From positions 4,588,001 through 4,652,000 of the forward strand of contig CBDDKZ010000005.1 in NCBI GenBank assembly GCA_965230415.1: a DNA stretch of 64,000 bases, given 5' to 3'. Both the position numbers and the translations under genes were made by a program. Positions 35,157 to 42,960 of this stretch are shown here, piece by piece (the stretch's first letter is position 1; every line of letters begins with the position of its first letter). The notes beneath the pieces are model-generated. The model was not told where the DNA came from, did no database searches, and saw only the letters and a list, made by a program, of their open reading frames with translations. The DNA is from CBDDKZ01 sp965230415 (GTDB lineage Bacteria > Bacteroidota > Bacteroidia > Cytophagales > JAAEPT01).

Positions 35157-35935
35157 GTGTGAAAATTGTATTGCCTTATGGGCATTTTTTGTAGTGTTTT
35201 TTCAACATCCACAATAATTCCTAATGTAGTGTTTTTGTTACATTTTAATGTGTAATTATATGCCCCGGATTGGCCATTGGTAATCTCCCTGATTTTGTTT
35301 TCAAGACCATTTAGTGAAACGCTATCTCCATTTATTATAATTTGTTCTAATTCATCAATTACAATTTCTATGCTGCCTTTAGCGGCTGGTAATGTCCTGT
35401 AATCTATAAATTCAAAAGTTGTCAGGAAATACAATTGATAAAGTGCATGAATACGTTTAAAACGATACGTAAGCCTATCATTAGTTAATAATAAAATGTT
35501 TTTAGACCCTAATAAAGGAAAATTGAGTTTGCCGGTTTCGGTGAAATTTTGATTCGAATCAGTTATATTAATAGTGTCATTGTGCACATCATCCAAATCT
35601 GTGCCAACGGCATCCGGCAATTCCGGCAAGCAATCTAAAGTTCCGAACAGGTGTTCTTTGGTAAGCTTAGAAATCTTGTAATTTTGATGAATCGACAACT
35701 GATTTTTTTGTGTCAACTTATCAAAGAACTTCAAGTAACTTCCAATAGATGAATCTTTTATTAAGTCATTATCAATGAGGTGGTTTTCAAATTTTCCGAG
35801 CTCAGAAATGATGTCGATACCGTCCTTATGATGTAATTCAATGAAGCATTCTAAATAGCTGTCCTGGCGATTCTTTGATCCTTGCTCTGGTGTATTGCAA
35901 GCCAAAACTATTAGAATTAAAATATAACAACGCAA
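35150..35935 (-). CDS. Lipoprotein with C-terminal ExbD-like domain
   Basis: A 261-residue protein with a short signal peptide (MRCYILILIVLAC, lipobox Cys 13). The middle part is unassigned. Residues about 190-255 resemble the periplasmic domain of ExbD/TolR: IEIVIDELEQIIINGDSVSL, LENKIREITN, then YTLKCNKNTTLGIIVDVEKTLQK, the last matching the 'ADKxxxYGxVVxVxxxL' pattern of ExbD. Unlike ExbD there is no proton-pathway transmembrane helix, so it cannot power transport by itself. It may bind peptidoglycan or mimic ExbD in the periplasm. The assignment rests on pattern only. Confidence 0.55.
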   Translation of the reverse strand: MRCYILILIVLACNTPEQGSKNRQDSYLECFIELHHKDGIDIISELGKFENHLIDNDLIKDSSIGSYLKFFDKLTQKNQLSIHQNYKISKLTKEHLFGTLDCLPELPDAVGTDLDDVHNDTINITDSNQNFTETGKLNFPLLGSKNILLLTNDRLTYRFKRIHALYQLYFLTTFEFIDYRTLPAAKGSIEIVIDELEQIIINGDSVSLNGLENKIREITNGQSGAYNYTLKCNKNTTLGIIVDVEKTLQKMPIRQYNFHTY

Positions 35936-35984
35936 ACCTTAATAAATTGAAATATACTTGTTTGCAATATACAACAAATGGCAC

Positions 35985-36794
35985 TTAATGATGCTTTGTA
36001 AATCCTGCCATTACTTTTCCCATTACCATTGTTTTTCCCCACCTTGGTAACATACTTAGACTATAAAACAGTAGTTTTGTCAACGAACCGGGGTAAATTA
36101 TATTTCGCTTACCAATAGCACTGATTATAGGTATTGCAATGGCTTCGGGTTTAAGCGGCGAATTCATTTTCATATTTGCCCGCGAAGCAAAACCACTTTG
36201 TACCGGTCCCGGTGAAGCTGTCAAAATAGCTATGCCGTGCGGTTTAAGTTCTTTGCTTAACGCTTCGCCGAGGGATTGCACATATGCTTTTGTTGCTGCA
36301 TAATTGGCAGCATTTGGAACTCCCTGAAAAGCGACAATAGAACTCAGAAGTACAATTGCGCCCTTTTTTTTGGAAGACCTTAACTGGTTTGCGTAGTGAT
36401 AAGAGAGCTTAAGTGTCGCCATGCAATTAAGCTCGAGCATATTACTTTCTGTTGCTATGTCGGCATCAATGAATTGGCCTGATGTTCCATAACCCGCATT
36501 AAGAATAATAATTCCTAAGGCTAGGTGAGACGTTTCATTCATTAGTTCTTTCAGGTCGTTGTTGTTTGATAAGTCACCTGGGACCGGAATGGCTTGAGTG
36601 TTGTACTCATCAAAAATTTTTGTTGCGAGCTCATTAAGTACTGGCTTTCTTCTGCCGGTTATAACCAGGTTAAAACCTGCTCTGGCAAGATTTAGCGCCA
36701 GTTCCTTTCCAATACCGGAGGTGGCGCCAGTAACAAGCGCCCAGTTACCATATTTCTTTTTAAGACGCTCAATTGTTTTGGTTTTTAATAGCAT
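35985..36794 (-). CDS. Short-chain dehydrogenase/reductase
   Basis: A 269-residue NAD(P)-dependent oxidoreductase: cofactor motif ALVTGATSGIGKELAL, structural NAG in ILNAGYG, catalytic Ser in LLSSIVAF and YxxxK in NYAATKAYVQ, then SPGPVQSGF. This is a classical SDR of the type that reduces acyl or keto substrates. A C-terminal hydrophobic stretch (KLLFYSLSMLP) may contact the membrane. The substrate is not predictable. The nearest gene, a Crp-family regulator in the same direction, lies 78 bases upstream (start side) and may control it. Confidence 0.88.
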   Translation of the reverse strand: MLLKTKTIERLKKKYGNWALVTGATSGIGKELALNLARAGFNLVITGRRKPVLNELATKIFDEYNTQAIPVPGDLSNNNDLKELMNETSHLALGIIILNAGYGTSGQFIDADIATESNMLELNCMATLKLSYHYANQLRSSKKKGAIVLLSSIVAFQGVPNAANYAATKAYVQSLGEALSKELKPHGIAILTASPGPVQSGFASRANMKMNSPLKPEAIAIPIISAIGKRNIIYPGSLTKLLFYSLSMLPRWGKTMVMGKVMAGFTKHH

Positions 36795-36872
36795 AGTTCT
36801 AGTTCTTACGCTTTGATTTAACGCAAAGATCGCATTAGGACAGCGTAGACAACGATAACAAATGTTTACATT

Positions 36873-37442
36873 TTAACGGGTACTTTTTTTCAAGCGACTC
36901 AGGTGTATGGGGGTGATTCCCAGGTAGGAGGCAATCATATGCTGGGGGACGCGATTATGAATGTCAGGAAAAATGTCATTCATTAAATTGTATCTTTGAA
37001 GCGCAGTGAAGGTGTATTGGTGTTGTATTCTGGTGTCCAGATAAATGAAATAATATTCGGCAATAAGTCTACCCAGTTTTTCGCCCTCTTGTAGGTGCAT
37101 GTAGCCCCAATCAATAGCGGCACGTGGCATAACAATAACTTCGGTATGCTCAAGTGCCTCTAATTGGTAACTCGACTTTTTTTTCGTGAGAAAGGCCTTA
37201 TAATCCGCTATGAATTGATTTTCTATAGCGAAGTGCGTAGTGTGCTCAACTCCTGACAGATCGGTGATTTTAACCCTCAATATTCCGCTTTCTATAAAGT
37301 AAACTTCATTGATAAACTGATCATCGTCACTAAGCAGCTCTTTCTTTTTGAATGACTTTCTGTTGCAGCGATTCATAAATTCATTCCATTCGTCTCCGGA
37401 AATTGAAATTAATTGTGAGACGGCTTTTTTGAGATCTATCAT
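36873..37442 (-). CDS. Crp/Fnr-family transcriptional regulator
   Basis: A 189-residue regulator with a cyclic-nucleotide-binding-type beta-roll (residues 20-115: FKKKELLSDDDQFINEVYFIESGILRV, HFAIENQFIADY) and a C-terminal winged helix (HMIASYLGITPIHLSRLKK). The phosphate-binding cassette for cAMP is not conserved, as in many Bacteroidota members, so the signal is unknown. It is upstream of and co-oriented with the SDR gene (78-base gap), which is the most obvious target. Confidence 0.85.
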   Translation of the reverse strand: MIDLKKAVSQLISISGDEWNEFMNRCNRKSFKKKELLSDDDQFINEVYFIESGILRVKITDLSGVEHTTHFAIENQFIADYKAFLTKKKSSYQLEALEHTEVIVMPRAAIDWGYMHLQEGEKLGRLIAEYYFIYLDTRIQHQYTFTALQRYNLMNDIFPDIHNRVPQHMIASYLGITPIHLSRLKKSTR

Positions 37443-37544
37443 TCGCTCATTAATTTATATGGTTTAACTTTTATTAATAATAACAGTACAGGTAGTCTTA
37501 GAGTTTTTAATTGCTGCCTCCTTAATTTTCATAGACTTTTTGTA

Positions 37545-37967
37545 TTAATAATTATCCAGGTTAAGGTCAGTTACTTTGAAATATATCCAATCGTGTACTG
37601 TTGCTTCTTTTTTGATCGAAAAGTGGCTGGAATGTGTTTCAATGTAGTCTCCATGAGTTCTTCCTGTAAATGGAATGCTGTTGCCTTCCATATAAATGCT
37701 AAAACCTATGGCACCCATTTTTAATGAAGCATCTTGGTAACTTGATTCTCCTAACTTTGCTACAAACGAAGCTAGTTTCTCACTTTCTATCAGATGTTTT
37801 CCTGAATTGTTGATCATTTCAACCGAATCAATTTTTTCAATTGCTATTAATTCTTTTAGTTTCGTGCCTTTCTTGATGTGGATCCGTTTTTCCGTATTTG
37901 GGTTCATACAGGAAACGATAATAGTAAGCATGCAGATGGATATTATTCGATTAAAAAGTGACTTCAT
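37545..37967 (-). CDS. Hypothetical lipoprotein
   Basis: A 140-residue protein with signal peptide and lipobox (IISICMLTIIVSC). The mature domain is a small alpha/beta fold with EKRIHIKKGTKLKELIAIEKIDSVEMINNSGKH and a Lys/His-rich end. I do not recognise the family. Transcribed alone, between the Crp-family regulator and the radC remnant. Confidence 0.6.
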   Translation of the reverse strand: MKSLFNRIISICMLTIIVSCMNPNTEKRIHIKKGTKLKELIAIEKIDSVEMINNSGKHLIESEKLASFVAKLGESSYQDASLKMGAIGFSIYMEGNSIPFTGRTHGDYIETHSSHFSIKKEATVHDWIYFKVTDLNLDNY

Positions 37968-38012
37968 GATTTTAAATTTCTCCTGTTTAAGTTAATAACT
38001 TGTTGTTTTAAG

Positions 38013-38396
38013 TCAATAACGAAAAGCGCCATTAGTAAATCGATTAAAACCATAATTTACCAAAAATTCAATGGTAAATAAGCTCGCGAGATTGAAGATC
38101 ACTTGCAATATAAAAGTACCAGACGGGTGATTGTGGCAAAGAATAATCTTCTTACACTTCTTGGAAATGGCAAAGCTGAGTACCTCAACTGAATCTATAT
38201 GCACCTTGTTTAGTGAACCGGTTGCGAGTAGTTCGATGTACTCAATGTCATTTGCTTTATTGAGACCCAGAGACTAAAAATATTCCTTTTTTCTGTGCAG
38301 CTTATTTTGTCTAAACAGAATGCGTTGCATAATCATTGCTACATCTTTTGCATTTTCAATGCGTATTTTTTGATCCTGACTTAATCGCACTTTCAT
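38013..38396 (-). pseudogene. radC: radC-family (JAB) pseudogene
   Basis: From ATG 38396 the reverse strand encodes the typical Bacteroidota RadC N-terminus (MKVRLSQDQKIRIENAKDV, then MQRILFRQNKLHRKKEYF). It hits an in-frame TAG exactly where the family has Trp (TGG), and continues SLGLNKANDIEYIELLATGS...HIDSVEVLSFAISKKCKKIILCHNHPSG. The metal-binding HNHPSG is intact, but the sequence after about 38115 no longer matches and the last part of the domain is missing. So it has a nonsense codon and a 3' truncation. radC genes of this type are common on Bacteroidota mobile elements. Bases 38397-38603 hold no gene. Confidence 0.8.
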
Positions 38397-38603
38397 GGTT
38401 TACCGCTAAAAGGTATTTAAACTTACCGTCAAAGTCTGGTTTAGAAAAGGGTTGTCATGTTTTATATCTTCAGATTGGATTTGAGAAAGGGGCGAAGCTA
38501 GATTTTGATGAATGAGCCATGAGCGAGAAATATCCAATTAAAGCTAACTAATGGTTTGATTTCCTTCCTGATTTTATTTTTAAGGCAAACGAGATTTTTT
38601 TAA

Positions 38604-39689
38604 TTATTCACTATCTGAATAATAGATTGCTTGAATGATGTTTTTGTTTTCATACATCTCTCGTTTTTTACTAGATTCCTGTAACCAATTCAAGTACATG
38701 GACTCAGGCATTCTTCGGTAGCCCAATTGGTGAATTTTTAAAATCAACTCCTCATATTTACTGAATTGCTCCTTATAAATGGGATTTCCCTTTACGCTAT
38801 CCAGCTTTCGTTTTAATACCTCCGATTTAAACAACAGTGCGTTGATGCAATTGGGGTAGTGAGCAAGCACTTCATCAAGACATAGTAGTAAAAAATCATC
38901 ATTTTGATGTCCATGTTTCCGCTCGAATCCTTTAGCCAAATCAAACAGGCACAATGCGATGGCTTGTCGATTGCTTAAAGTGTCCATATAAATACCACTT
39001 TTTATTGCCTGTAAGTTGATGTAGCCGGAGGCCATTAACCATGCGTCAATGGGAAAAGTAGCACTTGTCAATTCGGTGTTGTAAAATCCAGTTTTCTCAC
39101 ACCGATGCTTAATATAGATGTGATGCGGAGCCAATGAGAGGTGTGCACCAACATGCAATTCATCCGCGATGATTTTGTATAGGTAAGGGAGTGAATGGCA
39201 GTTGCCTTTATGTTCCAATAGGAGCTTGCTGACAAACATTTTAGTCCAGTTTTTCTTCCCCATGAAATCATCGAAATCATACGAATAGGGCGTATGATAC
39301 AGGGTGTCCTTGTGTTTATTCAGGAGAGGAACCGAGTCTGTCAAAACATTGAACAGTGATGCCCAAATAAGTACTTTTTCTTTGTCCTTTTGTTTATATA
39401 TGAACGCGTTCTCGTTGATCTTGGAGAAGAGTATGGTTAAACCTGCAATCCTTTCGATCTCGGAGGAAAAGGCTTCATAACTGAGTGTCTCATTCAGATA
39501 GGCATTTTCTGTTACAAAGACAGCACGTTTAAAGCTGGCAGGGTTAGGGTTGTCTACTAATTGTAGTAGTTCTCTAAAGGCACGGTCGTAAAAATGATTT
39601 CCCGAATTGCTGTAAAGCTGTCCGTAGGAGTTAAGAATACTGAGTACTGCAATTAGAATAAAGGTGTGTATTTTCTTTCCGGATGACAT
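38604..39689 (-). CDS. Exported transglutaminase-like protein (paralog 2)
   Basis: A 361-residue protein with signal peptide (ending ILNSYGQ). The conserved block is KGNCHSLPYLYKIIADEL (Cys164), LAPHHIYIKH (His189/190) and FYNTELTS, the Cys-His-(Asp/Asn) order of transglutaminase-like proteases. Upstream is a helical region (RAVFVTENAYLNETLSYEAF), and downstream a TPR-like helical tail. It is homologous over most of its length to the neighbouring gene at 39735-41018, so the two arose by duplication. Last gene of a four-gene reverse operon with the RHS/zincin-like protein and the TonB-C-like protein. Confidence 0.65.
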   Translation of the reverse strand: MSSGKKIHTFILIAVLSILNSYGQLYSNSGNHFYDRAFRELLQLVDNPNPASFKRAVFVTENAYLNETLSYEAFSSEIERIAGLTILFSKINENAFIYKQKDKEKVLIWASLFNVLTDSVPLLNKHKDTLYHTPYSYDFDDFMGKKNWTKMFVSKLLLEHKGNCHSLPYLYKIIADELHVGAHLSLAPHHIYIKHRCEKTGFYNTELTSATFPIDAWLMASGYINLQAIKSGIYMDTLSNRQAIALCLFDLAKGFERKHGHQNDDFLLLCLDEVLAHYPNCINALLFKSEVLKRKLDSVKGNPIYKEQFSKYEELILKIHQLGYRRMPESMYLNWLQESSKKREMYENKNIIQAIYYSDSE

Positions 39690-39734
39690 AATTGGTTTTA
39701 GTTGACCAGAAATGATCTGGTTGATTTTCAGGTA

Positions 39735-41018
39735 TTATTTCTCCTTATGCGTGTTTAACCATTTTTTATAAGCTTCCAAAGGCATGTTTTCGTAGCCTAG
39801 TTGGTCGAGTAGTTGATACATTCTTACCATCTGATTATGGACTTTTTTAGCTTCAGGATTTCTATTGAGTTGTTCGGGTGAAGTAGCTTTCGTTTGGTAG
39901 GCAATGTATTGCATCAAATACGTGTAATAATCTGATTTAACCAGCATGGCATTAATATTGGATGAATGATGTTCAAGTGTTTTGTTTGCACATTTTAAGA
40001 CAAACTTATCATATGCTCCGTATCGGTAGCTGTAGTACTGAGCCAGGTCGGTGACGCAGTTGGCAATGACCTGTTTTGTGTTCAATGTATCCATGAAAAT
40101 CCCACTTTTTACTGCTTCGGCTTTCACATATCCAGACCCCAATACCCACGAATCCGTAGTTAGCAGCCCATTGGTCAACTCGATGTTATACCATATTCCT
40201 TTGTTTGTTTGGTACTTGATGTACGAATGCGCTGGTGAGAAAGACAGATATGCTTGTCCGCCTAATTCTTGTACCAGCAGGAGATAAAGCAGCGGAAGGG
40301 ACTTGCATTGTCCGGTGTTCATATCCATAAGTTTGGAAACGAACAGGTTTGTTGGATTTTCGTAACCAAACGGGTCGTGAATATCATATCGTTTGGGGTA
40401 AGAGATGATATTGGTCTCTTGATACTGAGCTGGAAAGCGAAGTGTATCTGTCATGTATTTATAAACTGCATATTGTATAACCTCGTTACTTTCAGGATTT
40501 AATTGTTCATGAGACATGTATTGCTCCAGTTGTTTGATCATTTTATTGATTTCTATAAGAAAATCATCGTAGTTCAAAGAGTTACCAAAGAAGGCATTTT
40601 CGGTAAGAAAAATGGCACGTTTCAGATCCAGTGGGATGCTGCCATCGAGCATTTTGCACAATTCATTAAAAGCATTCTCGAAATGTAACCTGGTACTTGT
40701 GTCCGCAGTGATAGGGAGAACATAAGACACTATCTGATCTTCTTTTTTTAGGTCAAACAGTATTTTTCGTACGATCTCCACAGAAGCTTCACGTTTTTTT
40801 AGATGAGATGCTCCGTTATCTGGTGAGGTATCCGAATGATATAAATCCCTTTGTATTGTGCTACGGTTATGTTGATCCATTTGGTTTTTGATGCTGGTAG
40901 AGGTACCTCCCAAGATTGATTTATTATTTTGAGAGTATTGAGCATAGGATTGGCAAATCATGAGGCTAAACACCAAAACAAAGGGAAAAGGTCGTTTGTT
41001 TATGGTGCGAGTGAACAT
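39735..41018 (-). CDS. Exported transglutaminase-like protein (paralog 1)
   Basis: A 427-residue protein from ATG 41018, with signal peptide MFTRTINKRPFPFVLVFSLMICQSYAQ. The frame is open to 41141, but that would overlap the upstream gene and bury the signal peptide. An 80-residue low-complexity N-terminal part precedes the core: RAIFLTENAFFGNSLNYDDF, TGQCKSLPLLYLLLVQEL (Cys238), SPAHSYIKY (His264) and WYNIEL (Asn278). The catalytic order fits a papain-like or transglutaminase fold, suggesting a secreted protease or crosslinking enzyme. A helical TPR-like region follows (NANAML...). It lies 46 bases behind the TonB-C-like gene and 45 bases before its paralog. Confidence 0.65.
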   Translation of the reverse strand: MFTRTINKRPFPFVLVFSLMICQSYAQYSQNNKSILGGTSTSIKNQMDQHNRSTIQRDLYHSDTSPDNGASHLKKREASVEIVRKILFDLKKEDQIVSYVLPITADTSTRLHFENAFNELCKMLDGSIPLDLKRAIFLTENAFFGNSLNYDDFLIEINKMIKQLEQYMSHEQLNPESNEVIQYAVYKYMTDTLRFPAQYQETNIISYPKRYDIHDPFGYENPTNLFVSKLMDMNTGQCKSLPLLYLLLVQELGGQAYLSFSPAHSYIKYQTNKGIWYNIELTNGLLTTDSWVLGSGYVKAEAVKSGIFMDTLNTKQVIANCVTDLAQYYSYRYGAYDKFVLKCANKTLEHHSSNINAMLVKSDYYTYLMQYIAYQTKATSPEQLNRNPEAKKVHNQMVRMYQLLDQLGYENMPLEAYKKWLNTHKEK

Positions 41019-41064
41019 GATGAAAAGTAGGTGTCGCTGAAAAACTAATGTTGATTCGGAAATA

Positions 41065-41496
41065 TTATCGGTCTCCAGGAAGAAGTTCGTCTTGGTGTGT
41101 TTTTTGGATGGGTAATTGCTTATCAAGGCGTTTGGGTACAAAAGGATAGGCTACCTTTATCCTTTCCGTTTCTCCATTTACTGCCAACGACTCGTGGGCA
41201 CATGGTAGATGAATTGAATTAATAAATTCAAGTACAGCCGCATGCAATTCTTCTGGCATGTGGTCTGCTCTTACCATTTCACAGTCTGCAACGCTATTGT
41301 CTGATTCAAATTCGATTAAAAAAGCCATGAACACATTTTCTCTAACAGGTAGGTATTTCTCTGCGTGATTCTGAGAAAGCATTGAATCCAATCTTTCAGT
41401 GATTATCATTCCACAATCGTATTCGTCCAGCTGACCTACAGCTACTTTTGAGCAAAGAAATACAGCGATGATTAATATGTGTTGCTTAATTCTCAT
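41065..41496 (-). CDS. Stand-alone TonB-C-terminal-like exported protein
   Basis: A 143-residue protein with signal peptide (ending SKVAVGQ). Residues about 50-120 resemble the TonB C-terminal domain: NVFMAFLIEFESDNSVADCE, MPEELHAAVLEFINSIHLP, and VNGETERIKVAYPFVPKRL. There is no N-terminal transmembrane helix or Pro-rich spacer, so it cannot transduce energy as TonB does. It begins inside the stop of the RHS/zincin-like gene (ATGA overlap), so the two are translationally coupled and likely form a functional pair. Confidence 0.6.
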   Translation of the reverse strand: MRIKQHILIIAVFLCSKVAVGQLDEYDCGMIITERLDSMLSQNHAEKYLPVRENVFMAFLIEFESDNSVADCEMVRADHMPEELHAAVLEFINSIHLPCAHESLAVNGETERIKVAYPFVPKRLDKQLPIQKTHQDELLPGDR

Positions 41497-42503
41497 TGTG
41501 AGTAGAAATCTCCATTTTCCAGTCTTGGGCCCGTTAGAGACTGATCGGATTCGGTAACTGCTTTGATGATGGCTTTAGGTTTTGTGTCAGATTTTTCGGT
41601 GGTATAATGTTTAAAGAAGTCGTTAAATTGTTCATTTTGACCCTCATAGTATTCAATTCTTTCTTCAGCGGCTCCCTGGAATAATTCATTAAATGTTTCA
41701 CTTTGCACTTCTTCAGGATCAGGAGTTTGGAAGAAGCCATACTCATTCAATAACGGTCGCATCCAATCCGCCATAGGTACTAGGGATTTACTTTGAAAAA
41801 GAACATAAGTGGCTGCTATATCGCCCTCTGTCTCAATATTGGCACGATCACCTTCGGGGCTATAAAACTCTAGATCGGTTTGAAACGCATGAAACAATTC
41901 CTGTGCAGCAGTGTAACGGCTTTCGGGGGTTTTTAATGTGACTGTGTTTGTCTCATAATTGAATTGTCCACCTCTGGGCAAGCCAGAATCAAAGTCAATA
42001 GTATAAACGGTTTCAGACTTATCAAGAACCGAATAGTAGTAACTGAAAATGTCACTTTCACTTAGTTTGACAATTAAGGCATCGTATTGTTCTTTTTCTT
42101 GTGCGCTCAGATTGCTAAAGTCGAAAACCGCACCGTCCACCTCTTGATACCATATCGGATTACAACCAGAGAAATGATAAGGAGATAAATCCGTGTATTT
42201 TCGAGCCGCCGGATCAGTTGAGAGCCAACGACTGACTATTTCTGGCTCCATAGTCGCTTCAGAGTACATGGTGTCTTGTTCAACGAAGCCAATTACCTTC
42301 ATAGTGCGCGTATTGAGTATAGCAGAGCCAATAATTTCTATGGAATCTGTATCAAATACTTCCTTGTATTGACCATTACTCAAAGATTGTACTTCTGTAT
42401 TTGGGTCAAAAGCCTCAAAGGGATTGAAATCGTTTTGCGCGAAACAGGCGAAAGACGTGAACAAAAAGATGAAAAATATTGCTGCTATATTTAATTGGGT
42501 CAT
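41493..42503 (-). CDS. Exported mini-RHS-core protein with zincin-like C-terminal domain
   Basis: A 336-residue protein with signal peptide (ending SFACFAQ). Residues 91-124 carry the RHS-repeat-associated-core end signature (SRWLSTDPAARKYTDLSPYH, then FSGCNPIWYQEVDG), but the long YD-repeat shell is absent. The following domain resembles the metalloprotease tails of RHS toxins: YTAAQELFHAF at residues 198-207 aligns with HExxH, except that the first His is Gln (Q201-E202-L203-F204-H205), with IETEGDIAA 20 residues on as a possible third-ligand region. It is the first gene of a reverse operon. It may be a toxin, an immunity-like decoy, or a repurposed envelope protein. Confidence 0.6.
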   Translation of the reverse strand: MTQLNIAAIFFIFLFTSFACFAQNDFNPFEAFDPNTEVQSLSNGQYKEVFDTDSIEIIGSAILNTRTMKVIGFVEQDTMYSEATMEPEIVSRWLSTDPAARKYTDLSPYHFSGCNPIWYQEVDGAVFDFSNLSAQEKEQYDALIVKLSESDIFSYYYSVLDKSETVYTIDFDSGLPRGGQFNYETNTVTLKTPESRYTAAQELFHAFQTDLEFYSPEGDRANIETEGDIAATYVLFQSKSLVPMADWMRPLLNEYGFFQTPDPEEVQSETFNELFQGAAEERIEYYEGQNEQFNDFFKHYTTEKSDTKPKAIIKAVTESDQSLTGPRLENGDFYSQ

Positions 42504-42739
42504 TTCCGTAACTCGTATACCTCTTTATTAAATAATTTGATAGGTTTTGATATGTATTGGTATTATTTTTTGAATATAACGTAATATATGCGATTTACTA
42601 CCTATATCAAATGAAAAAATGATATATTCGTTAAGCATGGCTTTGGTACAAAAGAAAGTTAGGCGATTTCTAGTTCAAGCAATCGTGACTAAACCAATAG
42701 TTAGTTTAATACTCTTTTTTCAGAAACAAAGAACGTTTA

Positions 42740-42762
42740 TTCGTTAAGTACGAATTAACGAA
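42740..42762. repeat. Inverted repeat upstream of the RloC-like gene
   Basis: TTCGTTAA-GTACGAA-TTAACGAA: 8-bp arms. A further TTCGTTAA copy lies at 42627-42634. They sit in the 457-base space between the divergent RHS/zincin operon and the ATPase gene. They may be operator sites or a hairpin. No other feature is seen in 42504-42960. Confidence 0.35.
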
Positions 42763-42960
42763 AAAAGAATGGAATTTCTAATTTTTGGGTTTGGTTTTCG
42801 GTGAGATGAATTTGATATGAAAGTACAGGATTGATTGATAACCAATATTGTATGATGTCGTAAACAGTTGTGTTATAAGTACATTTGATGATGTGTTTTG
42901 AAGGGATAGTTATGGACTTTTTTTAAGTAAAAATTTTTTCTTTTATCTGCACAATAAAAT

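Noticed and set aside
38013..38204. Stand-alone small gene with HNHPSG motif
   Set aside because: Upstream sequence in the same frame, beyond an amber codon, completes the RadC N-terminus, so this is the 3' piece of a pseudogene.
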